A DNA stretch of 44,633 nt from Lentibacillus populi (GTDB lineage: Bacteria; Bacillota; Bacilli; Bacillales; Amphibacillaceae): positions 1 to 44,633 of the forward strand of contig BMJD01000035.1 in the NCBI GenBank assembly GCA_014642895.1. Direction: 5' to 3'. The stretch's first letter is position 1. Every line of letters starts with the position of its first letter. Below, piece after piece: positions 1-7,479 of the stretch. A program made the translations under genes and the position numbers. The notes beneath the pieces were generated by a model. The model worked only from the letters and a program-made list of their open reading frames with translations, was not told the DNA's origin and did no database searches.

Positions 1-30
1 AAAAATATTTAAAAAAATAAAATAAAAATA

Positions 31-62
31 GCCCCTAAGGCGTTGAGCTTCAACGTTTTGGG
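31..62. other. Hairpin upstream of ftsE
   Basis: Inverted repeat with a perfect CGTTGA/TCAACG inner stem (41-46/50-55), extended outward by G-U pairs and a CCC/GGG clamp. It is preceded on the plus strand by an A-rich tract and not followed by a T-run, so as an intrinsic terminator it would work only for leftward transcription, although no leftward gene lies beside it. The rest of 1-160 shows no gene. Confidence 0.4.
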
Positions 63-162
63 ACAACATTGTTTGATATTCAACTGCAAAACTACGGTAA
101 AAAAATTACAGCATTTGAAATGAAAATGTAATATTATTTTGTCTAAAAATCCTGTTGAAAAA

Positions 163-171
163 TGTTATACT
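163..171 (+). promoter_or_regulatory. Putative extended -10 promoter of ftsE
   Basis: TGTTATACT matches the TGnTATAAT extended -10 form about 110 nt before the ftsE start. No good -35 box is seen 17 bp upstream, which is typical of promoters relying on the extended -10. Inferred sigma-A promoter for ftsEX and possibly the following hydrolase gene. Confidence 0.4.
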
Positions 172-280
172 ATAGGAGTGTTAATCAAATAAATATGAAT
201 AAAAGTGAGATATTGTTTTTATTTATACGAAGCTTCGACATCTTAGAGTACACAACAATAAATTAAAAGGTGATTCAAAT

Positions 281-967
281 ATGATAACAATGAAAGATGT
301 TTCAAAAACATATCCGAACGGTGTGACAGCACTTAGTGGTGTCAATATAAGGATTGAACAAGGTGAATTTGTTTACATAGTCGGACCAAGCGGAGCAGGT
401 AAATCAACCTTTGTCAGGCTGATGTACCGGGAAGTAAAAGCATCTAAAGGGTCAATTATTATTAATAATACGGATATGCAACGGTTAAAAGAAAGAAAAG
501 TTCCCTTTTTAAGGCGCAATATTGGCGTTATTTTTCAGGATTTTAAGTTGCTGCCGAAACTATCAGTCTATGAAAATATTGCTTTTGCATTAGAGGTTAT
601 TGAAGAATCACCTCGTATGATACGTAAACGGGTAATGGAGGTTCTGGAACTTGTAGGACTGAAAAGTAAAGCCCGGTCTATCCCTGACGAATTATCAGGC
701 GGGGAACAGCAGCGCGTTTCCATTGCCCGGGCAATAGTGAATCATCCGAAAATTGTTATTGCGGATGAACCAACAGGAAATCTGGACCCTGATACATCAT
801 GGGGAATTATGCGGATCTTTGAAGAAATCAACTCCAGAGGTACGACCGTTATCATGGCCACACACAGCAAAGAAATTGTCAATACAATTAAAAAACGTGT
901 TATTGCAGTAGAGGACGGGTTAATTGTAAGGGACGAGCAACGAGGTGAATACGGCTATGAAATTTAG
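281..967 (+). CDS. ftsE: Cell division ATP-binding protein FtsE
   Basis: ATPase of the FtsEX complex, an ABC-type machine that does not import a solute but passes ATP-driven movement across the membrane to peptidoglycan hydrolases. In Bacillus it activates the cell-wall hydrolase CwlO during elongation and affects entry into sporulation (established). The 228-residue protein has Walker A GPSGAGKST (35-43), a Q-loop in IFQDFKLL (about 85), the ABC signature LSGGEQQRV and Walker B IVIADEPTGNLD, all intact, and the usual family length. AAGGTGAT precedes the ATG. It overlaps ftsX by 11 nt, which suggests translational coupling. Confidence 0.96.
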   Translation: MITMKDVSKTYPNGVTALSGVNIRIEQGEFVYIVGPSGAGKSTFVRLMYREVKASKGSIIINNTDMQRLKERKVPFLRRNIGVIFQDFKLLPKLSVYENIAFALEVIEESPRMIRKRVMEVLELVGLKSKARSIPDELSGGEQQRVSIARAIVNHPKIVIADEPTGNLDPDTSWGIMRIFEEINSRGTTVIMATHSKEIVNTIKKRVIAVEDGLIVRDEQRGEYGYEI

Positions 968-1856
968 AACATTAAAGCGCCACTTTCGTGAGGGCATAAA
1001 GAATATTTTTCGTAATGGCTGGATGACGGTTGCCTCAATCGGAGCCGTTACAACAACTTTGATTTTAGTTGGTGTGTTTCTTGCTCTGATGCTTAATCTG
1101 AATAAAATGGCAGACAACATTGAAGATGATGTTGAAATAAATGTATTGATCGACCTTACTGCAAAAGAAGATCAGATTAAGCAATTAGGTGACAACATTG
1201 AAAAAATGGATGAAGTTGATAAAGTTGAGTTTTCGTCAAAGGATGAACAATTGGAAGGCTTGGTCAAAAGCATGGGGAAGGAAGGGGATTCATGGCAATT
1301 ATTTGAACAGGATAACCCGCTGAACCATGTATTTATTGTTAAAACAAAAGACCCGCTGGACACAATCGACGTGGCGAACGATATTGCCGATTTTGATAAT
1401 GTTCAGGAAGTTAATTACGGAAAAGATGTCGTCAATCGATTATTTCAATTTAATCAATATGCGCGCAATATCGGGCTTGTATTAATTGCTGGTTTGGTAT
1501 TTACTGCGATTTTCCTTATTTCGAATACGATCAAACTGACAATCATGGCGCGAAGTAAGGAAATAGGCATCATGAAATTGGTTGGTGCAACAAACGGATT
1601 TATCCGCTGGCCGTTTTTCGTGGAAGGAATGCTTCTTGGAATATTCGGTTCGATCATTCCGATTGCAGCAATTCTCGGTGGTTACTATTACTTGGAAAAT
1701 AATCTTAGTGAAAGATTTAACCTTAAATTTAGTTTTGTTGAATTATTGCCGTTTAACCCATTTGCCTGGCAATTATCACTCATTATTCTCGTAATTGGTG
1801 GATTGATTGGTATTTGGGGAAGTGTGATGAGTGTCCGCAAATTCTTGAAAGTTTAA
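957..1856 (+). CDS. ftsX: Cell division permease-like protein FtsX
   Basis: Membrane partner of FtsE. A short cytoplasmic N-terminus and one membrane segment (about 20-43) are followed by an extracellular domain of roughly 120 residues, the part that contacts hydrolases in this family, then three closely spaced membrane segments in the C-terminal half (about 165-187, 215-240, 270-292). An in-frame GTG at 945 lies inside the ribosome binding site. The ATG at 957 has GAGGTG nine bases upstream and is preferred, giving 299 residues. It sits inside the end of ftsE, as is usual for this pair. Confidence 0.95.
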   Translation: MKFRTLKRHFREGIKNIFRNGWMTVASIGAVTTTLILVGVFLALMLNLNKMADNIEDDVEINVLIDLTAKEDQIKQLGDNIEKMDEVDKVEFSSKDEQLEGLVKSMGKEGDSWQLFEQDNPLNHVFIVKTKDPLDTIDVANDIADFDNVQEVNYGKDVVNRLFQFNQYARNIGLVLIAGLVFTAIFLISNTIKLTIMARSKEIGIMKLVGATNGFIRWPFFVEGMLLGIFGSIIPIAAILGGYYYLENNLSERFNLKFSFVELLPFNPFAWQLSLIILVIGGLIGIWGSVMSVRKFLKV

Positions 1857-1865
1857 TAGAGGTCC

Positions 1866-1919
1866 TTCAAAAAGTTGCCAAATGCAAAGCGGTAAACAAA
1901 GATTTGGCAGCTTTTTGAA
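1866..1919. repeat. Dispersed palindromic element, copy A
   Basis: Long imperfect stem: TTCAAAAAG...CCAAAT pairs with ATTTGG...CTTTTTGAA around a loop of about 18 nt containing AAGCGG. The left arm matches the left arm of the large element at 18124 (TTCAAAAAGT, CCAAATG and AAGCGG in the same order). It lies between ftsX and the M23 peptidase gene and could also act as a processing or attenuation hairpin. Confidence 0.65.
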
Positions 1920-1966
1920 AAAACATAATCCAGAGAAATATTTACAACAGGAGAAGGAGATGCGAG

Positions 1967-3325
1967 ATGAAACGAACAGCCTCATACATACTTGTCGGGT
2001 TCCTGTGTGCAGGGACAAGTTTTGCAAGCTTCAGTCATGTTGAAGCAAAGTCAATGGACGATGTAAATGATCAGATCAATCAGTTGGAAAAGGAAAAGGA
2101 CCAATTAAAAGAAAAACAGGGCGAGGTTACCAATAAAAAAAGTGCTGCCGAACAGAAGATTGATAAAAATTTGTCGAAACAGGATAATGTGGAAAGTCAA
2201 ATAAAGGGGATAGACCAAAAACTTTCCGATACCAAAAATAAGATCCAGAAAAAGGAAGACGAAATTAAGTCAACAAACGATGAAATTGAGCAATTGAAAG
2301 CAAAAATTGAACAGTTAAAGGAAGAAATTAAGGAATTACAAAAAAGCATCAAAGAGCGGGAAAACTTACTTAAGGAACGCCTCCGTGCAATCCAGAAAAG
2401 TGGGGGAAGCATGAAGTATATGGAGGTTATACTTGGCTCTCAAAGCTTTGGTGATTTTGTCAGCAGATCATCGGCTGTGAACACCATCATGGATTCTGAT
2501 AAAAGTATAATGGAAGAACTGGAAGCAGACAAAAGAGCTATGGAAGCGAAAAAAGCTGAAGTACAGGAAAATAAAAAAGAAGTAGAAACCAAAAAAGCTG
2601 CATTAGAGAATCAAAAGAAAGAATTGGAGTCACTAAAAGGCCAATTGGATGAACAAGCAGCTGAAAAAGAAAAACTAAAGGCTCAATTGGAAGAAGAACA
2701 TGAGCATCTGGAAGATTATAAAGTATCCTTGGAAGATGAACAGGAAATTTTACGTGCTCAAGCAGAAGCAACCAGCAAAGCAATAGAACTGGCAAAACAA
2801 AAGCAAAACGAGTTGGAACAAAAAGCTAAGGAACAAGCTGCAAAGGCAAGGAGTAATCAAACAAGCTCTAGTTCTTCAGCGCCTCCAACACTCAACAGTT
2901 CAAATGGGGGTGCCATGTTTAGCTTCCCTGTTTCCGGACCGATTACTTCAGGGTACGGAAGCCGCTGGGGGACTCTACATGCAGGTATTGATTTTGGTGT
3001 AGGAGTTGGAACAGCGGTTTCAGCCGCAGCACCGGGTGTTGTTATTTCTACTAACACGGAATATGATGGTATGATGAATGGCTATGGCAATGTTATACTG
3101 GTAGCTCATTCAATTGACGGTGTAACGTATACTACCCTTTATGCACATTTAAGCAGTATTTCAGTTTCGGCTGGACAAAGCGTAAGCAAGGGGCAAACGA
3201 TTGGAGCTTCAGGTAATACTGGAAATTCAACAGGTCCACATTTACATTTTGAAATCCATAAAGGTGGTTGGAATGCAGCTAAGAGTAATTCAGTAAATCC
3301 ATTGCAATCACCGTATCTCTACTAA
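1967..3325 (+). CDS. Secreted coiled-coil M23 peptidase (EnvC/PcsB-like arrangement)
   Basis: Exported cell-wall hydrolase of 452 residues. Signal peptide 1-27 (probable cleavage after VEA); a very long heptad-rich coiled coil (about 30-285, dominated by K, E, Q and A); a Ser/Thr linker; then a LytM/M23 zinc peptidase domain (about 320-445) with the metal motifs HAGID (His338, Asp342) and HLH (425-427). The domain appears catalytically intact, unlike degenerate LytM activators. A coiled coil plus hydrolase directly after ftsX is the architecture expected of an FtsEX-gated enzyme such as EnvC or PcsB, so FtsX is the likely partner (inference). Strong GGAGAAGGAG site before the ATG. Confidence 0.88.
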   Translation: MKRTASYILVGFLCAGTSFASFSHVEAKSMDDVNDQINQLEKEKDQLKEKQGEVTNKKSAAEQKIDKNLSKQDNVESQIKGIDQKLSDTKNKIQKKEDEIKSTNDEIEQLKAKIEQLKEEIKELQKSIKERENLLKERLRAIQKSGGSMKYMEVILGSQSFGDFVSRSSAVNTIMDSDKSIMEELEADKRAMEAKKAEVQENKKEVETKKAALENQKKELESLKGQLDEQAAEKEKLKAQLEEEHEHLEDYKVSLEDEQEILRAQAEATSKAIELAKQKQNELEQKAKEQAAKARSNQTSSSSSAPPTLNSSNGGAMFSFPVSGPITSGYGSRWGTLHAGIDFGVGVGTAVSAAAPGVVISTNTEYDGMMNGYGNVILVAHSIDGVTYTTLYAHLSSISVSAGQSVSKGQTIGASGNTGNSTGPHLHFEIHKGGWNAAKSNSVNPLQSPYLY

Positions 3326-3369
3326 CATTTTAATGATATTTGCATTTTTAAAGCATAAAATATATTATT

Positions 3370-3405
3370 AAAGGCATCGCACATTACGGTGTGATGCCTT
3401 TTCCT
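3370..3405 (+). terminator. Rho-independent terminator after the M23 gene
   Basis: Twelve-pair stem AAGGCATCGCAC / GTGTGATGCCTT with a six-base loop, followed by TTTTCCT. It separates the ftsEX-hydrolase unit from ctpB. Confidence 0.85.
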
Positions 3406-3509
3406 ATAAACTTTGAATCAAAACGTATTGATGGAAATAACTTCTCTTTTACTTGACATATGGGAACAGGAACCACCAATCAGAAAAAAATAAAAATTGG
3501 GGTGAAATG

Positions 3510-4967
3510 ATGAAATTCAAAAAACAGTATATTTTTATTTTGATTGCGGCACTTGTTCTAGGTTTTGCTGGTGGTTTTGCTGGCGTTAAGTTAGCACAGC
3601 CGGATCAGGCGGAGCAAGACCACAAAGCGGACATTGATTTGCCTTTGGACAAGGATAATGAGGAAATGGAACAACCTAAAAATATGGATAAAGTTGTCCA
3701 AGCCTTCAATTTAATTAAAAAGCATTATTTAAAGGATGTTAAGGATCAGGAGCTGATTGAGGGTGCTGTAAAAGGGATGTTAGGCACATTGGATGACCCT
3801 TACAGTACATATATGGATGCTGAAACAATGGAACAATTCAATGAAACAATTGAATCATCCTTTGAAGGGATCGGTGCGGAGGTAAGTATGGTTAATGGAA
3901 AAGTTACCATCATTGCACCAATCAAAGATTCTCCGGCCGAAGAGGCAGGATTGCGGCCAAATGATCAAATTTTAAAAGTTGATAAGGAAAGTGTTGAGGG
4001 ATTGGAACTGTACGAGGCTGTTGAAAAGATTCGTGGGAAAAAAGGTTCCAAAGTTGTTTTACAAGTGCAGCGTCCAGGCGTTTCAGAGCCATTTGATGTT
4101 ACGATCAAACGAGACGATATTCCGGTAGAAACAGTTTATTCCAAAGAAAAAGAAATTGACGGTAAAAAGACTGGTATCCTCGAAATTACTACGTTTTCTG
4201 AGAATACAGCAACGGAATTCAAGGAGCAATTAACAAAGCTTGAGGAAGATGGAATAGAAGGATTAGTCATTGATGTGCGAGGCAATCCAGGAGGTCTCTT
4301 TAATGCCGTGGAAGATATTTTAAAATTGTTTATTACAAAAGATGTGCCATATGTTCAGATTGAAGACCAAAACGGAGAGAAGACACCATATTATTCGGAT
4401 TTAAAGGAGAAGAAGGATTATCCGGTCAGTGTTGTCATTGATGAAGGAAGTGCGTCGGCTTCGGAAATTCTTGCTGTAGCAATGAAAGAAGCCGGGTATG
4501 ATATCGTTGGGACGAAGAGCTTTGGTAAGGGTACGGTACAGCAAGCTGTTCCCATGGGTGATGGCAGCACAATTAAGTTAACATTTTATAAGTGGCTTTC
4601 GCCTGAAGGAAATTGGATTCATGAAAAAGGGGTAGAACCGACAATTAAAGTAAAACAAGCCGATTACTTTTATTCGAATCCTGTTCAAATAGATAAGCAG
4701 CTAACCTATAATCATACAGGTGATAATATAAAAAACATTCAGATCATGCTACTTGGATTAGGTTATGAACCTGGGCGAAAGGATGGTTATTTTAACAAAG
4801 AAACCGAAAAAGCCGTTAAGCAATTTCAGCAGGATAATGATTTACAAGCAACAGGCAAGATTGACAAGGAAACAGCCGGATTGATTGAAGCACAAATTGT
4901 TGATCATATTCGCAGTGGCGATGATGATCAGCAAATGGCTAAAGCGCTGGAAGAACTATATAAATAA
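3510..4967 (+). CDS. ctpB: Carboxy-terminal processing protease CtpB (S41)
   Basis: PDZ-gated serine protease. In B. subtilis, CtpB cleaves SpoIVFA in the intermembrane space of sporangia and so helps release sigma-K (established). Order: N-terminal membrane anchor/signal (about 5-25), PDZ domain (about 100-185), S41 core with the nucleophile in GSASASE (313-319) and the general-base lysine in SFGKGTVQ (Lys340), and a C-terminal peptidoglycan-binding repeat region (about 400-465). The frame opens upstream at 3453, but GGGGTG lies about five bases before the ATG at 3510, giving 485 residues, close to the B. subtilis protein. Confidence 0.93.
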   Translation: MKFKKQYIFILIAALVLGFAGGFAGVKLAQPDQAEQDHKADIDLPLDKDNEEMEQPKNMDKVVQAFNLIKKHYLKDVKDQELIEGAVKGMLGTLDDPYSTYMDAETMEQFNETIESSFEGIGAEVSMVNGKVTIIAPIKDSPAEEAGLRPNDQILKVDKESVEGLELYEAVEKIRGKKGSKVVLQVQRPGVSEPFDVTIKRDDIPVETVYSKEKEIDGKKTGILEITTFSENTATEFKEQLTKLEEDGIEGLVIDVRGNPGGLFNAVEDILKLFITKDVPYVQIEDQNGEKTPYYSDLKEKKDYPVSVVIDEGSASASEILAVAMKEAGYDIVGTKSFGKGTVQQAVPMGDGSTIKLTFYKWLSPEGNWIHEKGVEPTIKVKQADYFYSNPVQIDKQLTYNHTGDNIKNIQIMLLGLGYEPGRKDGYFNKETEKAVKQFQQDNDLQATGKIDKETAGLIEAQIVDHIRSGDDDQQMAKALEELYK

Positions 4968-4970
4968 ACA

Positions 4971-5004
4971 AATCCGCGGGGAAACTCGCGGATTGGTTGT
5001 GTTT
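4971..5004 (+). terminator. Likely terminator after ctpB
   Basis: Stem AATCCGCG / CGCGGATT with an eight-base loop, followed by GGTTGTGTTT. The T-tract is interrupted, so strength is uncertain. Confidence 0.6.
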
Positions 5005-5113
5005 CGGAAGTAATATCGTGGTAAAATAGGAATTACGGATACGAATAGCAGGAACTAGCTCGCTATATCCCGAATATAAGAAGTGGATATTTAGCTGCTG
5101 GAAGGTGATCATA

Positions 5114-6328
5114 TTGATAGAAGCATGGTTAATGGAATTGGCAAAAGGGATTGGCAAGCTATTTTTAAATCCATTATTGTATTGGGCAATTATTATAGTT
5201 GTCTTAAGTGGTATGGCCAGAATCAAAAAGGAACGAATGAACTTTGGAACTAAAGTGTTCGATGTGTTTTCAGAATGTAAAAATACATGGCTTGTTTCGC
5301 TTGTTACAGGGATTAGTCTGTCAGTGCTTGTTTTGGGTATCGGGATTGCTTTTTCGTATGAAACTATATTCTTGTTAAGCATTGTTACTATTGTACTCGG
5401 TCTTGGTTTAAGATTGAACCTTCTTTCGCCAAGCTATACCATTGGATTTACTTACTTTTTATTATTATTTATCCCATACTTTTTGGAGAAGCAAACGTAT
5501 ATTAATCTTGATACAGACCTGCTTACAGAAGCTAACTTTACCGGGTTGGTTATATTGTTGGGCCTGTTGCTACTTGTAGAGGCTGTGTTAGTATTGCGGG
5601 TCAAACGAAATGAGTCATTTCCCGATTTGGTTTTGGGGAATCGCGGGAAATGGGTTGGCCAGCATCATATAAAGAAATTGAGTGTCATTCCATTTTTTGT
5701 CTTGGTGCCGTCTGGATTAATAACAACATTTGCCCCTTTTTGGCCGTATTTTTCATTAGGTGGGGATACATACAGTTTGCTGCTGGTTCCATTTCTGCTT
5801 GGCTTTGATCATGTGGTTAGAGGACATGCACCATACCAGGTTAGGAGAAAATTGGCCAATTCAATCGGTACGCTTGGTGTGCTGGTTTTATTATTCGCTG
5901 CCGGAAGTGTGTTTGTTTCCTGGCTTTCACTAGCTGCCGTTATTATTGCTGTTTTAGGCAGGGAGTATATCGGTTATCGGCATCGGATTCATGATAAGGA
6001 AAACATACCCTATTTTCATGGATCCGGAAAGGGATTGAAAGTACTGGCTATTATTCCGGATACACCTGCAGATCGATTAGGCATTCTTATCGGTGAAACA
6101 ATTCATAAGGTCAATGGCAAAAAGGTAAATGATGTAGCCGAATTTTATCATGCATTACAAGCAAGTGGCGCATTTTTCAAGCTGGAGGTTGTGGATGATT
6201 CTGGTGAGGTTCGTTTCATAAAGAGTGCACTCTATCAGGGAGATCATCATGAATTAGGCATTGTGTTTACGAAAGAGAAGTACCGGAACGGTGAACGCAA
6301 ATGGAAAGAAAAGGCTGAATTGAATTGA
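5114..6328 (+). CDS. minJ: MinJ-like division-site topological determinant
   Basis: Polytopic membrane protein with a C-terminal PDZ domain. In B. subtilis, MinJ bridges DivIVA at the poles and septum to MinD and so directs MinCD inhibition of FtsZ (established). The 404-residue protein has about eight hydrophobic segments across residues 10-290, then a PDZ domain (about 305-385) with the IPDTPADRLGILIGE and VNGKKV elements. A GTG at 5105 is part of the AAGGTGA ribosome binding site; the TTG five bases after it (5114) is the probable start. The position beside ctpB agrees with the B. subtilis order. Identification rests on architecture and neighbourhood. Confidence 0.85.
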   Translation: MIEAWLMELAKGIGKLFLNPLLYWAIIIVVLSGMARIKKERMNFGTKVFDVFSECKNTWLVSLVTGISLSVLVLGIGIAFSYETIFLLSIVTIVLGLGLRLNLLSPSYTIGFTYFLLLFIPYFLEKQTYINLDTDLLTEANFTGLVILLGLLLLVEAVLVLRVKRNESFPDLVLGNRGKWVGQHHIKKLSVIPFFVLVPSGLITTFAPFWPYFSLGGDTYSLLLVPFLLGFDHVVRGHAPYQVRRKLANSIGTLGVLVLLFAAGSVFVSWLSLAAVIIAVLGREYIGYRHRIHDKENIPYFHGSGKGLKVLAIIPDTPADRLGILIGETIHKVNGKKVNDVAEFYHALQASGAFFKLEVVDDSGEVRFIKSALYQGDHHELGIVFTKEKYRNGERKWKEKAELN

Positions 6329-6375
6329 CATCAGGGCGGTGGAACAACACCCAGAGAGCTGAGCATGTTTACGAC

Positions 6376-6664
6376 ATCGACAGGAACCGCTAGAATATCG
6401 ACCGGAAATGCAAGGATATCGTCAGGAAATATGAGACATCGACCGGAACCGCAGGAATATCGTCCAGAAATGCAGAGCATCAACCGGAATTGCGAGAACA
6501 TCGACTGGATAGCCGGAACATCAACTGGAATGCCGGCAGATCGACAGGAACCGCGCACAAATCAAATGGAATGTGTGCACATCGTCCAGAATCACGTCCG
6601 CATTGCCTGGTATCACGGGAATATCGTCCAAAACCGGGCGGAACATCATCCCGTACCACAAGTC
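6376..6664. repeat. Degenerate 20-21 bp tandem array, 14 units
   Basis: Units begin with ATCGACCGGAA-like cores. The 14 ATC/ATT positions are 6376, 6397, 6418, 6438, 6459, 6479, 6500, 6520, 6540, 6561, 6581, 6602, 6623 and 6644: steps of 20 or 21 bp, mean 20.6. The core ATCG(A/T)C(C/A)(G/A)GAA is well kept in units 1-9 and decays towards the right. The mixture of 20- and 21-bp steps breaks every reading frame, so it is not a coding repeat. It lies in the minJ trailer, before the terminator at 6680. Confidence 0.85.
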
Positions 6665-6679
6665 TCAGACATAACTAAA

Positions 6680-6720
6680 AGATAAAGTTACACTTTAAAC
6701 GTGTATCTTTATCTTTTTTT
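6680..6720 (+). terminator. Rho-independent terminator after minJ and the array
   Basis: AGATAAAG...CTTTATCT stem (6680-6687/6707-6714) with an inner TACAC/GTGTA helix and a run of seven Ts. It puts the tandem array inside the minJ transcript and isolates the oxidase-type operon. Confidence 0.88.
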
Positions 6721-6812
6721 GTTGTTCGCCTATTAACCCGATTAACACCGTATTCACAGTGTAAACTATAATAATAGAAAAACTCCTTAAATTCAAAAAA
6801 ATAAATGGTTTT

Positions 6813-6830
6813 TAGTGATTTGGATCACTA
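6813..6830. promoter_or_regulatory. CRP/FNR-family operator before the heme-copper operon
   Basis: Perfect 7-bp palindrome TAGTGAT-TTGG-ATCACTA, equivalent to AGTGA-N6-TCACT and very close to the Bacillus Fnr and CRP consensus TGTGA-N6-TCACA/T. Its centre (6821.5) is 41.5 bp upstream of the start point predicted from the -10 box at 6851, the classic class II activator position. Confidence 0.7.
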
Positions 6831-6850
6831 GATAAAGCGATAAAATTTTA

Positions 6851-6856
6851 TATGAT
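6851..6856 (+). promoter_or_regulatory. Putative -10 box (TATGAT) of the heme-copper operon
   Basis: TATGAT with no recognisable -35 at 17 bp (CTAGAT), as expected for an activator-dependent promoter. Predicted start near 6863; leader of about 70 nt to the GTG of the first gene. Confidence 0.55.
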
Positions 6857-6931
6857 ATAGCCGATCACTGCTATATTTATAGGACTTTTTAATTGGAAAC
6901 GCAAAAATTGAATGATGAAGGAGGTTTTACG

Positions 6932-7456
6932 GTGAGTGTTCAAACCGTGGCATGGGTAACAACATTGTTTTTTATGATGGTTATTGTAATGGTTTTTGGT
7001 ATTGTTGCACTTAAATCGAGGGAGCGGAGGCCATATGAGCCTATTAAAAAGAAATGGTATGAGGCGCGGAATTTTTATGGTACAGCATTGGTCGTTTTTA
7101 TGCTGGCCGTAACGATTTATACATTAAGGGAGTTACCGTACGACATACCAGTGTATGGGGAAGAAAACGAACCGACAGTAGTTGAGGTAGAGGCGATACA
7201 GTTTGCATTCAAGATGAGTAAAACGGAATTTGCGGCTGGAGAACCGATTGAATTCCATGTAACAAGTAGTGACGTGAATCACGGATTTGGAATTTATGAT
7301 GAAAATATGACCTTAATTGCCCAAACCCAAGCAATGCCGGATTACACGAACAAAGTGTATATCACCTTTGACAAACCAGGGGCATATCAGGTGCTCTGCT
7401 TGGAGTATTGCGGTCTGGCGCATCATGCTATGGTTCAGAAATTTGAAGTCAACTAG
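6932..7456 (+). CDS. CuA-containing heme-copper reductase subunit II (ba3-type / CuANOR-type)
   Basis: Electron-entry subunit of a B-type heme-copper enzyme, taking electrons from cytochrome c into CuA on the outer membrane face. The CuA set is complete: HGFGIYD histidine and the C-x3-C-x3-H-x2-M string in CLEYCGLAHHAM near the C-terminus. The cupredoxin domain (about 75-174) follows two hydrophobic segments (about 6-29 and 50-70), one more than Thermus ba3 subunit II. The frame extends to 6893, but AAGGAGG (6918-6924) lies seven bases before the GTG at 6932, so that start is used (174 residues). First gene of a three-gene operon; 23 nt to subunit I. Confidence 0.85.
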   Translation: MSVQTVAWVTTLFFMMVIVMVFGIVALKSRERRPYEPIKKKWYEARNFYGTALVVFMLAVTIYTLRELPYDIPVYGEENEPTVVEVEAIQFAFKMSKTEFAAGEPIEFHVTSSDVNHGFGIYDENMTLIAQTQAMPDYTNKVYITFDKPGAYQVLCLEYCGLAHHAMVQKFEVN

Positions 7457-7479
7457 TCAAATAGACGGAGGTGTTAAAC

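Noticed and set aside
155-171. TTGAAA plus TATACT as a -35/-10 pair before ftsE
   Set aside because: The boxes are only five bases apart; the extended -10 reading is the workable one.
5105-5107. GTG as start of minJ, and similar upstream starts at 945 (ftsX), 7471 (subunit I), 21646 (lgt) and 34510 (response regulator)
   Set aside because: Each lies within the ribosome binding site of the next in-frame start, so the downstream codon was chosen.
6376-6664. CRISPR array
   Set aside because: Units are contiguous and degenerate with no unique spacers between conserved repeats, and no cas genes are nearby.
6365-6685. Open frames on both strands across the tandem array (106 codons plus, 75 codons minus)
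   Set aside because: They arise from the repeat. Steps of 20 and 21 bp shift the repeated phrase between frames, no ribosome binding site is present, and the peptides resemble no family.
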